From assembly GCA_903885605.1 (NCBI GenBank), contig CAISJD010000106.1, forward strand, positions 1-32,814: DNA of 32,814 bases. The letters run 5' to 3'. Numbering within the stretch: position 1 is the first letter of the stretch; each line of letters opens with the position of its first letter. The notes under the pieces are model-generated. The model worked only from the letters and a program-made list of their open reading frames with translations. It did no database searches and had not been told where the DNA came from. Source of the DNA: an uncultured Chthonomonas sp. Lineage in GTDB: Bacteria > Armatimonadota > Chthonomonadetes > Chthonomonadales > CAJBBX01. This document shows positions 25,911 through 32,814 of the stretch, in pieces. Both the position numbers and the translations under genes were made by a program.

Positions 25911-27365
25911 ATGGAAGACCTGACGCCGCGGCAGATCGTGGCCGAGCTCGACAAGTTCATCGTGGGCCAGGGAGACGCCAAGAGGGCCGTGGCCGTGGCG
26001 CTGCGCAACCGATGGCGCCGGCGCATGCTGGACGACGACCTGCGCGACGAGGTCATCCCCAAGAACATACTGATGATCGGGCCCACTGGCGTCGGCAAGA
26101 CCGAGATCGCCCGGAGGCTGGCGGCGCTGGCGGCGGCTCCCTTCATCAAGGTCGAGGCCACCAAGTTCACCGAGGTAGGTTACGTAGGCCGGGATGTGGA
26201 CTCAATCGTCCGCGACCTGGCCCAGACCTCCTACCGCATGGTGGAGGCCGAGAAGATGGCCGAGGTGCAGGGCCGCGCCGAGGAGCAGGCGATTGACCGC
26301 ATCGTCGAGATTCTGCAGCCCATGCCCGGATCGCGGCGCCGCAGGGGTGACGAGCAGCGCGCCAACGAGAAGTTCATGCACGCGCTGGGCAGTATCTTCG
26401 GCTCAGGCGGCCCGACGCAGCCGCCGACCCCTGAAAAGAAGGAGCCGGACGACGACGCCGAGGAGCAGCAGAGGCGCGAGAGGTGCCTCAGGATCCGCAC
26501 CAAGCTGCGAGAGCAGATCGCCGCCGGCCTCAAGGACGACGACCCCATCACCATCGAGACCGAGCAGTCGCAGGGCCCCATGATGCAGGTCCTCACGCCG
26601 CAGGGCATGGACGAGATGGGCATGGACCTGCAGAGCGCCCTCGGCAACATGATGAACAAGGGCAAGAAGAGCCGCAAGGTGACCATCGGCGAGGCCCGCA
26701 AGCTCCTGGCGCAGGACGAGGCCCGGAGCCTCATCGACACCGACGCGGTGCAGCGCGAGGCGATCGACCGGGCGGAGCAGAGCGGCATCGTCTTCATCGA
26801 CGAGCTGGACAAGATCGCCGGAAGGGGTGGCCATGGCGGCCCCGACGTCTCGCGAGAGGGCGTCCAGCGCGACCTGCTGCCCATCATCGAGGGCTCCACA
26901 GTCACCACGAAGTACGGCCCGCTCCGCACCGACCACGTGCTCTTCATCGGAGCCGGGGCCTTCAGCGTCGCGCGGCCGTCCGACCTGATCCCCGAGCTGC
27001 AGGGCCGCATGCCCATCCGAGTGGAACTGGAGAGCCTCACCGAGGCTGACTTCGTGCGCATCCTCACCGAGCCGCGCAACTCGCTCACGCGGCAATACAC
27101 GGCGCTCCTCGCCACCGAGGGTATCACGCTGGAGTTCGGCGACGACGCCATCGCCGAGCTGGCCCGCGTGGCCGACCAGGTAAACCGGACCAGCGAGAAC
27201 ATCGGCGCCCGGCGGCTCCATACGGTCATGGAGCGACTGCTGGAGGATGTCTCGTTCAACGCGCCGGACCTGGAGGAGCGAGCCCTGGCCCTGGACGCGG
27301 CCTATGTTCGCGGCAAACTCAACGACATCGCCAAGGATGAAGACCTGACCAAGTATATCCTGTAG
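25911..27365 (+). CDS. hslU: ATP-dependent protease ATPase subunit HslU
   Basis: A 484-residue AAA+ unfoldase. ATG 25911 ([20 protein letters not shown]) is preferred to ATG 25902 because AAGGA is well spaced only for the former. Walker A is GPTGVGKT (57-64), Walker B is VFIDELDK near residue 293, and the second-region arginine stretch [18 protein letters not shown] is intact. The intermediate domain (about residues 110-270) is longer than in E. coli, with a Glu/Asp-rich linker. The C-terminus DLTKYIL matches the tail that docks into HslV. With HslV it would form a proteasome-like protease, but hslV is not adjacent. It lies 38 nt after sucC and 35 nt before the hydrolase gene. Confidence 0.96.
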   Translation: MEDLTPRQIVAELDKFIVGQGDAKRAVAVALRNRWRRRMLDDDLRDEVIPKNILMIGPTGVGKTEIARRLAALAAAPFIKVEATKFTEVGYVGRDVDSIVRDLAQTSYRMVEAEKMAEVQGRAEEQAIDRIVEILQPMPGSRRRRGDEQRANEKFMHALGSIFGSGGPTQPPTPEKKEPDDDAEEQQRRERCLRIRTKLREQIAAGLKDDDPITIETEQSQGPMMQVLTPQGMDEMGMDLQSALGNMMNKGKKSRKVTIGEARKLLAQDEARSLIDTDAVQREAIDRAEQSGIVFIDELDKIAGRGGHGGPDVSREGVQRDLLPIIEGSTVTTKYGPLRTDHVLFIGAGAFSVARPSDLIPELQGRMPIRVELESLTEADFVRILTEPRNSLTRQYTALLATEGITLEFGDDAIAELARVADQVNRTSENIGARRLHTVMERLLEDVSFNAPDLEERALALDAAYVRGKLNDIAKDEDLTKYIL

Positions 27366-27400
27366 AGCTGAGGCGCAACGGCGGCAGAGGAGGCCAAGCC

Positions 27401-28903
27401 ATGGCAGCCATCGATCCCCGACACGTGATCCACCTTCAGAACGGGCACTTCACGCCTCATACCCAGACGCGCGCCACGGACCTGGACGCACTGCTCGATA
27501 CGTTCGACGCCGCCCGATCCCCCTCGGGCCTGGCCATCCACCTCCACGGCGGCCTGGTCTCCTACTCCGCCGCTTTGGAGATCGTCAGGGACCTGCAGCC
27601 GAAGTACACCGATGCAGACGCCTACCCGGTCTTCGTGGTATGGGAGTCGGGGCCGTTCGAGACGCTGATGAACAACCTGCAGGACATCGGCAAGACCGAC
27701 CTCTTTCGCGAGATGCTCCGGAAGCTGGCCGAGTGGGCGCTGAAGAGCCTGGGAGACGCCGTGGGCCTGCGAGGCGGCGGCCCGGCCCCGGTGGACCCAC
27801 AGGCCGTGGCCGATGCCCTGGACGCCTGGCACGCCGATCCCAGTGGCGGCGTGCCGTTCGTCGAGCTTGAGCTTCGCCTTGCGGGCGCCGATGCTCGGGC
27901 CGCCTCCCTCAGCCCTGACGCCATGCTCACGGAGCTGGAGGCCGACCTGGAGACCGACTTCAGGCTCACCGACGCCGTGCGCAACATACCATCCGGTGAA
28001 GCCGCCCGCTTGCGTGCCGCGGGCGTGGACCTCTTCGACGACGGTGGCCCCGGCGGACGCGGGTTCGTCTCCACGGCCAAGGCCGCGGTGTTCCTCGCCA
28101 AGCTCACGGTGGCTGTCGGCAGGAGGCTACTCAACGGGCGCGGCCACGGCCTCTTCGGCACCGTCATCGAGGAGCTGTACCGGGCCTTCGGCCTTGCCCG
28201 CGCGGGCAAGGAGTGGCTCTGGGAGCAGATGAAGCTCGACACCGAGCAGGCCTGCCGCGACGACCAGAAGCCGGGCAACGAGGCCGGCCTCACCGCGCTC
28301 CTGACGCGCATGGGCGCCCGGTACCCGGACCCGGCGCAGGCGCCACGCGTCACCCTCATCGACCACTCCACCGGGGGTGTCTACATCTGCCACATCCTGG
28401 ACGCGGCGGCCCGCCACGCCCCGGCGCTGACCTTCGATCTGGCGCTGCTGGCACCGGCATGCACCACCTCGCTCTTCAGGCGCGCCTACGATGCCCATCG
28501 GCAGCGCATCCGAGGAGTGCGTGTCTTCGGCATGAAGGACGCCGTGGAACGCGCGGATGCCATGGCCGAGCCCGTCATCGGCCCGGCGGGGCGCGCCCTC
28601 TACCCGCACTCGCTCCTCTACTGCGTGTCGGGCATCCTTGAGCCCGAGGTCGACACGCCGCTGCTGGGTATGCAGCGCTTCCTGATCGAAGAGGAGACCT
28701 TCGACGCGGCCCACTTCCCGGATGTTGCGTGGGCGCGCAAGGAGATCGGCTCGACAGGCGCCGTGGCCGCGGTCTGGTCCGAGCAGGTCGGAGTGCCGGG
28801 CTACGAGTCCCGGTCAAAGCGCCACGGCGACTTCGATGACGAGACGGTGACCATCAGCAGCGTGGCCCACATCTTGAAACACGGTATTGCGCCACGGCCA
28901 TGA
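27401..28903 (+). CDS. Alpha/beta-hydrolase-like protein of the caspase cassette
   Basis: A 500-residue protein with GAGGAGG before the ATG and no signal peptide. Strand and oxyanion motif IHLHGGLVS (47-55) and the nucleophile-elbow-like LIDHSTGGVYICHIL (319-333, Ser323) point to an alpha/beta hydrolase. The elbow is DHSTGG, not the usual GHSxGG. Between them lies a long, mostly helical region of about 200 residues, which would form an unusually large lid or insert. Following strands are FDLALLAPA and IRGVRVFGM. A candidate catalytic His is H475 in RHGDFDDET, near the C-terminus. The substrate (ester, lipid or amide) is not apparent. Its stop overlaps the caspase start by ATGA, so the two are probably made and act together. 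Close relatives were not recognised by name. Confidence 0.7.
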   Translation: MAAIDPRHVIHLQNGHFTPHTQTRATDLDALLDTFDAARSPSGLAIHLHGGLVSYSAALEIVRDLQPKYTDADAYPVFVVWESGPFETLMNNLQDIGKTDLFREMLRKLAEWALKSLGDAVGLRGGGPAPVDPQAVADALDAWHADPSGGVPFVELELRLAGADARAASLSPDAMLTELEADLETDFRLTDAVRNIPSGEAARLRAAGVDLFDDGGPGGRGFVSTAKAAVFLAKLTVAVGRRLLNGRGHGLFGTVIEELYRAFGLARAGKEWLWEQMKLDTEQACRDDQKPGNEAGLTALLTRMGARYPDPAQAPRVTLIDHSTGGVYICHILDAAARHAPALTFDLALLAPACTTSLFRRAYDAHRQRIRGVRVFGMKDAVERADAMAEPVIGPAGRALYPHSLLYCVSGILEPEVDTPLLGMQRFLIEEETFDAAHFPDVAWARKEIGSTGAVAAVWSEQVGVPGYESRSKRHGDFDDETVTISSVAHILKHGIAPRP

Positions 28904-29931
28904 CCGACTACGCCATCGTGGTGGGCATCGACCTCTACCCGGGCATCTCGCCGCTCGAAGGGGCCCAGCGCGACGCGGACGAGTTCGCCGCGTGGTTGAC
29001 GCTGCCGGAGGGCGGCGGAGTGGACCCGGCCAACGTGGTGCGGCTCACCACCGCCCGCTTCCATCCCCCGCTCCCGGCGCGCGCCTCCCAGGCGCAGCCG
29101 ACCGCCGACCAGTTCCGCGACACATTCATCGAGATCTTTACGGACGATAACGGACGAGTGCGGCCGCCGGCGGGACGGCGGCTTACCCTCTACTTCAGCG
29201 GCCACGGGTTCATGGGCAACACCACGGCCATCGAGCGGGCCATCTACTCGGCCAATGCCACGACGCTGGCCCCGGACCACATCGCCGCCACCCGGTACGC
29301 CAACTGGGCCGTCCGCGCGGGCCTGTTCGACGAGATGGTGCTGATCTGCGACGCCTGCGCCGACCTGTCGCTGACGACCAGCATCGCCGAACCGATCCTG
29401 ATGCCGCTCGTCAACGCGGCTCGAGCCGCCCGGGTGCGGACCTTCTACGCCTACGCGTCGCCTGCCGGAGCCAAGGCCCGCGAGAAGCCGCTGGGCGCCG
29501 ACAAGCAGGTGCGCGGCATCTTCAGCTACCTCCTCCTCGAGGCGTTGCGACAGGCCCCCGGCGCCGACGACGGCTGCGTCATGGCCACGCACGTCCGCGA
29601 CTACATCCACAACGCGTGGCCCGAGACCGCCGGGGCGGACATCCTGCCGCCGACCATCGCCGTGGAGCCGGCGCGCGACCTTCTGATGGCGCGCAGGCCG
29701 CCCACCGACAAGCAGCCCGCCACCACCGTGACCATCACGGCCGTCGGAGCTGGATCGGCGGAGCTCGTGGTCCTGGGCGGCAACGGCAAGGCGTGCCGGA
29801 CCGCCGCTCTGACCGACGGTCAGGCCGAGGTGTCGCTGCCCGCGGGGCTCTACAAGGCCGTCGTGCAGGGCACAGCCCGCTCAACGCTCTTCCAGGCCAT
29901 CGGGGAGGTGACCCGTGTCGATATCCCGTAA
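28900..29931 (+). CDS. Caspase-family (peptidase C14-like) protease
   Basis: A 343-residue protein. Residues 1-240 form a caspase p20-like domain: YAIVVGIDLYPGISPLEGA at the start, the catalytic His102 in LYFSGHGF, and the catalytic Cys153 in LICDACADLS, the DxC form of metacaspases and orthocaspases. Acidic residues around these suggest an Arg/Lys or other basic P1 pocket, which is not certain. Residues about 275-343 are a small beta-rich domain (VTITAVGAG, LPAGLYKAVVQG). No signal peptide or membrane segment is seen. It overlaps the hydrolase gene by 4 nt and the next gene by 17 nt. Bacterial caspase-like proteases may act in regulated cell death, stress responses or effector activation. 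The partner proteins here could be its substrates or activators, which is inference. Confidence 0.88.
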   Translation: MTDYAIVVGIDLYPGISPLEGAQRDADEFAAWLTLPEGGGVDPANVVRLTTARFHPPLPARASQAQPTADQFRDTFIEIFTDDNGRVRPPAGRRLTLYFSGHGFMGNTTAIERAIYSANATTLAPDHIAATRYANWAVRAGLFDEMVLICDACADLSLTTSIAEPILMPLVNAARAARVRTFYAYASPAGAKAREKPLGADKQVRGIFSYLLLEALRQAPGADDGCVMATHVRDYIHNAWPETAGADILPPTIAVEPARDLLMARRPPTDKQPATTVTITAVGAGSAELVVLGGNGKACRTAALTDGQAEVSLPAGLYKAVVQGTARSTLFQAIGEVTRVDIP

Positions 29932-31195
29932 TCGGAAGGCCCCGCTCCGCGTAACCGCCGCCGAGGAGGCCACGGAGATCTTCGTCATCGACTCGTCCCT
30001 GAGCCGTGTGGCGTCGGGAATGGGCTCTCTGGATGTGAAGGTTCGGCCGGGCATCTACAAGGTGCGCCTGCGCTCCGGCGCCTCCATGGAGGATACGCTG
30101 GTCGAGGTGCAGGAGGGCGACGGGGCCACCGTGGCGCCGCGCGCGATCGCGTTCGACAGCGCGGCGCCGTTGCACGGCACCCTCACCACGCACGAGCCCC
30201 ACCAGGCCGCCTGGGCAAGGGCATCCGAGCCTCCCAGCCTCCACTGGGGAACCGGCGCAGGGCTCTTCGTAATGGTACGCGACCCCGCCATCGTGCGGGG
30301 CAAGGAGAGCCGCACGGAGCCCTGGGCGGGCATCACGGTGCAGGACGCCGAGGGCCGCACGCTCGGCGCCATGGACAAGGATGGCGAACGGATGCAGGAG
30401 GTCGGCGTCGGCTGGCTCCACGCCGAGGCCGACCCCGGCATGCACCTGATCTGCGTGGACACCGGCCTGAGGGGCGTCCAGTGCATGGCCGTGCACCTCA
30501 GCCGCGGCTGGCAGACGCAGGTGATCCTCGCCACCGCAACGGTCATGCGCAGCCGGGTCGCCGGCGAGCGGGAGGACGGACCCGCGACGCTGCGGCGATC
30601 CTTGCGCCGGGCAGTGCCGGCCGATGCCGCGATCTTCTATGCGAGGCCGGGCGGGGCTCAGGATCCGGCGCAGGCCCAGGAGTTGCTGCGGCTCACGGAG
30701 CTCGTCCGCCAGGGCCTGACGCAGGGCCGTCCCACAGCGCCGCTGGCCGAGGTGAAGAGCGGCCGATGGAGCGCCACGGGCAACCCCATGCTGGCCCTGC
30801 TGACGGGCTACGTGGAAGCGGCCAAGCCCAAGCCGGACGCCAGGCTCCTGCGGTCGTTGGCCGGGGAGCTTGCCGCCGAGCTGCCCGGCCATCCGGACGT
30901 GCTGGCCCTGCACCTGCTGGCCGGCGGCAGCCTCACACCCAGGCGGAAGGGCGTCTCGACGATCACCTACCCCGCCCAGTGGGTGGCGCCGAACCCGGAC
31001 GACCCGGCCGGAAGGCCACAGCTGCTCCAGCCGCCGATGCTGGCCGCCGGCCTGCCCGCGTTGCTGGGCGCCATGGACCCCGCGCCGGGCAGCCTTGTCC
31101 AGCGCATCAAGGAGAGCCTGCTTCCGGGCGCGCCGTGGCTCGTCTGGCGCCGGACCGCTGCCACGCGGATGCGGTCGGCCCAGTCCGCTCGTTAG
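29915..31195 (+). CDS. Unknown partner protein of the caspase cassette
   Basis: A 426-residue protein starting at GTG 29915, with GAGGTG 5 nt upstream inside the caspase gene. Function not recognised. Residues about 10-75 form a beta-rich domain (LDVKVRPGIYKVRLRSGA) that lines up with the caspase C-terminus. Residues about 80-215 are another beta-rich region with LFVMVRDPA, AGITVQDAEG and ILATATVM. The rest is mostly helical, with GNPMLALLTGY near residue 290 and LPGHPDVLALHLLAGG near residue 330, which looks like a helical repeat or scaffold. No transmembrane segment or catalytic motif is seen. The gene order suggests a regulator, sensor or adaptor for the protease or hydrolase. Confidence 0.72.
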   Translation: MSISRNRKAPLRVTAAEEATEIFVIDSSLSRVASGMGSLDVKVRPGIYKVRLRSGASMEDTLVEVQEGDGATVAPRAIAFDSAAPLHGTLTTHEPHQAAWARASEPPSLHWGTGAGLFVMVRDPAIVRGKESRTEPWAGITVQDAEGRTLGAMDKDGERMQEVGVGWLHAEADPGMHLICVDTGLRGVQCMAVHLSRGWQTQVILATATVMRSRVAGEREDGPATLRRSLRRAVPADAAIFYARPGGAQDPAQAQELLRLTELVRQGLTQGRPTAPLAEVKSGRWSATGNPMLALLTGYVEAAKPKPDARLLRSLAGELAAELPGHPDVLALHLLAGGSLTPRRKGVSTITYPAQWVAPNPDDPAGRPQLLQPPMLAAGLPALLGAMDPAPGSLVQRIKESLLPGAPWLVWRRTAATRMRSAQSAR

Positions 31196-31216
31196 GCACT
31201 GGAGGTACCCCGGCGC

Positions 31217-32359
31217 ATGGGATCCCTGACCCTGATGGTACTCGCGCTCACCGCGCTGGCGGCCTCCGCGGCGGCTTCCGACGGAGTTCGGTTCACATCA
31301 CAGGCGCTCTACGCCTCGGGCGATGCCGGCCGCCACACCTACCGCATCCCGGCGCTGGCGGTGACGACGCGGGGCACGCTACTGGCCTTCTGCGAGGGAC
31401 GGCTTGGCTCGTCCTCCGACGCCGGGGATATCGACCTCATGCTGCGCCGCTCCACCGACGGCGGGCGGTCGTGGTCGAACCTGCAGGTAGTCTGGTCCGA
31501 CGGCGGCAACACCTGCGGCAATCCGTGCCCCGTGGTGGACCGCGCCACAGGCGATATCTGGCTGCTCGCTACCTGGAACCGCGGCGACGACCACGAGGCG
31601 CAGATCATCGATCAGACCAGCAAGGACACTCGTCGCGTCTTCGCCCTGGTCAGCCGCGACGATGGGAGGAGCTGGGACGGGCCGCGCGAGATCACCCCAT
31701 CCGTGAAGCTGCCCGACTGGACCTGGTACGCCACCGGCCCGGGCGCCGCCATCCAGCTTGAACGAGGCGGACACAAAGGCCGGTTGGTGGTCCCCTGCGA
31801 CCATATCGAAGCAGAGACCAAGCGTTACTATTCGCATGTCATCTTCTCGGATGACCATGGCCGGACGTGGCAGCTTGGCGGCACGACGCCGCGCGACAAG
31901 GTGAACGAGTGCGAGGTGGCTGAGCTGGCAGACGGGGCGCTCAGGCTCAACATGCGGAGCTACGACCCGGCCCTGAATGCGCGCCAGACCGCCATCAGCC
32001 ACGACGGCGGCGCCACATGGACCGACCAGCGGATCGTGCCCGAGCTGGTGGACCCCATCTGCCAGGCGAGCCTGCGGCGGCTCACATGGCCGGCACGCGG
32101 CAAGCCGGGGGCGCTTCTCTTCTCCAACGCGGCCTCCACCCGGAGGGAACGGATGACCGTCCGGGCGAGCCTCGACGACGGGGCGACCTGGCCGGTGGCG
32201 CGGCTCATCAGCCCGGCGGCGGCGGCCTACTCCTGCCTGGCTGCCCTGCCCGACGGCCGGATCGGGCTCCTCTACGAGACCGGCGAGAAGGGCCCCTACG
32301 AGCGGATCGACTTCGCCACGTTCGGGTTCGACTGGCTGCTACAGGGCGTCAAGCAGTAG
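31217..32359 (+). CDS. Secreted sialidase (exo-alpha-sialidase, GH33-like)
   Basis: A 380-residue protein with a signal peptide (LTLMVLALTALAASAAA) and GGAGGT before ATG 31217. The RIP motif YRIPAL carries Arg43. Asp boxes recur at STDGGRSW, SRDDGRSW, SDDHGRTW, SHDGGATW and SLDDGATW, as expected for a six-bladed propeller. Likely catalytic residues are D68 (acid/base loop SSSDAGDID), E231 in NECEVAEL, Y338 in AAAYSCLA (nucleophile), and the arginine triad R43, R247 (NMRSYD) and R309 or R310. It removes terminal sialic acid or related nonulosonic acids in this family; some close relatives act on other sugars. It follows the caspase cassette by 21 nt, but the two need not be functionally linked. 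Confidence 0.9.
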   Translation: MGSLTLMVLALTALAASAAASDGVRFTSQALYASGDAGRHTYRIPALAVTTRGTLLAFCEGRLGSSSDAGDIDLMLRRSTDGGRSWSNLQVVWSDGGNTCGNPCPVVDRATGDIWLLATWNRGDDHEAQIIDQTSKDTRRVFALVSRDDGRSWDGPREITPSVKLPDWTWYATGPGAAIQLERGGHKGRLVVPCDHIEAETKRYYSHVIFSDDHGRTWQLGGTTPRDKVNECEVAELADGALRLNMRSYDPALNARQTAISHDGGATWTDQRIVPELVDPICQASLRRLTWPARGKPGALLFSNAASTRRERMTVRASLDDGATWPVARLISPAAAAYSCLAALPDGRIGLLYETGEKGPYERIDFATFGFDWLLQGVKQ

Positions 32360-32360
32360 C

Positions 32361-32388
32361 CCGGGCCCGTGGCGGGTTCTTCGCCCGG
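32361..32388 (+). terminator. GC-rich hairpin after the sialidase gene
   Basis: CCGGGC (32361-32366) and GCCCGG (32383-32388) are complementary and lie directly after the sialidase TAG, with a long loop that can fold further. No T-run follows, so this is a weak terminator candidate. The remaining gap to 32546 shows only a poor promoter-like TTGCGA at 32404-32409. Confidence 0.3.
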
Positions 32389-32545
32389 CCTCAGGCACAC
32401 TATTTGCGACTAACACCTAAGCGCAGGGAACATCCTGGCACATCAGGCGTCCTCAAGGTATCGGTGCGCCCTTGCGTCGCGGAGTTGTGTCCGGCGTGCC
32501 GTGATGGGGTTCGGTCGGGCTCACCAGGGCCCGGGGAGGCACGAA

Positions 32546-32814
32546 GTGAGACAGCACGGCATTTTGTGGGTGCTGGGTGCAGTAGCAATCGCCCTGGCGT
32601 TCGCCGCAGCGTCTGTACCAGCGGCGAGTTCCGAGGATCTTGCCATCGACATCCAAGTGGCGCCGGCCACACTGCTGATCAATGCGAGCCAGGGCGGCTC
32701 TGTCACCGTCCACACCAACATCGCCTTCACCTCGGTGATGAAGGGCAGTGTGGCGCTCAACGGCATTTGCGCCTCTGCCACGTTCGCGGACCTGACCGGG
32801 TGCCTGGTTGCCAA
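32546..32814 (+). CDS. Exported protein of unknown function, 3' end cut by window edge
   Basis: Starting at GTG 32546 (with GGGGAG 7 nt upstream), an open frame of 89 codons runs to the end of the window. Residues about 6-30 form a signal peptide (ILWVLGAVAIALAFAAASVP then AASSEDL). The mature part starts as a beta-strand protein (IDIQVAPATLLINASQGGSV, then VTVHTNIAF), as in immunoglobulin-like or cell-surface folds. It has two cysteines (in LNGICAS and LTGCLVA) that could form a disulfide. No family can be named. Confidence 0.6.
   Translation, partial: MRQHGILWVLGAVAIALAFAAASVPAASSEDLAIDIQVAPATLLINASQGGSVTVHTNIAFTSVMKGSVALNGICASATFADLTGCLVA

Noticed and set aside
30481-31761. 426-codon plus-strand open frame spanning the third cassette gene and the sialidase
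   Set aside because: It is a +1/+2 frame shadow: the translation is Arg/Pro/Gly-rich and it overlaps two genes with better starts and motifs.
1-32814. tRNA, rRNA, riboswitch, transposase or attachment-site sequences
   Set aside because: Scanned by eye; no tRNA-like cloverleaf, rRNA core motif, transposase motif or paired direct repeats could be supported.

Overview
The window is one contiguous piece of a GC-rich bacterial chromosome, densely coded and almost free of intergenic space. No rRNA, tRNA, insertion sequence, phage gene or CRISPR array was seen. The gene content is a free-living, probably diderm, polysaccharide-using bacterium: beta-helix protein, MBOAT acyltransferase, sugar ABC importer, Gfo/Idh dehydrogenase, DUF3160 and DUF4380 proteins, a ceramidase-like hydrolase, a tricorn-type protease and a sialidase. 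This mix would suit Armatimonadota or a neighbouring lineage, but that assignment is inference from gene content only.

Layout. (1) 9422 to 1, minus strand: serC, a zinc CDF exporter, a tricorn-like protease, an AlgI-like MBOAT acyltransferase, its SGNH partner, and a secreted beta-helix protein that runs off the left edge. The genes are separated by -4 to 48 nt. The last three recall alginate-type polymer modification clusters. (2) 9571 to 12724, plus strand: sugar-binding protein and two permeases of an ABC importer, divergent from serC, with no ATPase gene. (3) 22667 to 12830, minus strand: TPR/Yip1 membrane protein, DUF4380 protein, small exported protein, DUF3160 lipoprotein, CapA-like protein, FtsJ/RlmM-like methyltransferase, ceramidase-like protein and Gfo/Idh oxidoreductase. 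The first six are separated by 1 to 4 nt or overlap. A small thioredoxin-2-like protein without the redox Cys pair (22818 to 23291) lies just upstream on the same strand. A perfect 15-bp inverted repeat sits between the converging regions 2 and 3. (4) 23456 to 32359, plus strand: ispG, sucC, hslU, then a compact three-gene cassette (alpha/beta hydrolase, caspase-family protease, unknown partner), then a secreted sialidase. A last exported protein starts at 32546 and is cut by the right edge.

The most interesting part is the cassette at 27401 to 31195. The hydrolase and the caspase-like protease overlap by ATGA, and the protease overlaps the third gene by 17 nt. The C-terminus of the protease and the N-terminus of the third protein appear to share one small beta-rich domain. 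None of the three has an evident signal peptide. This looks like a cytoplasmic protease/hydrolase system of unknown role, possibly a stress or defence effector module. Its function is not shown by the sequence. Other points of note are two hydrolase-fold or thioredoxin-fold proteins with apparently altered active sites, and sucC and hslU standing without their usual partners sucD and hslV.
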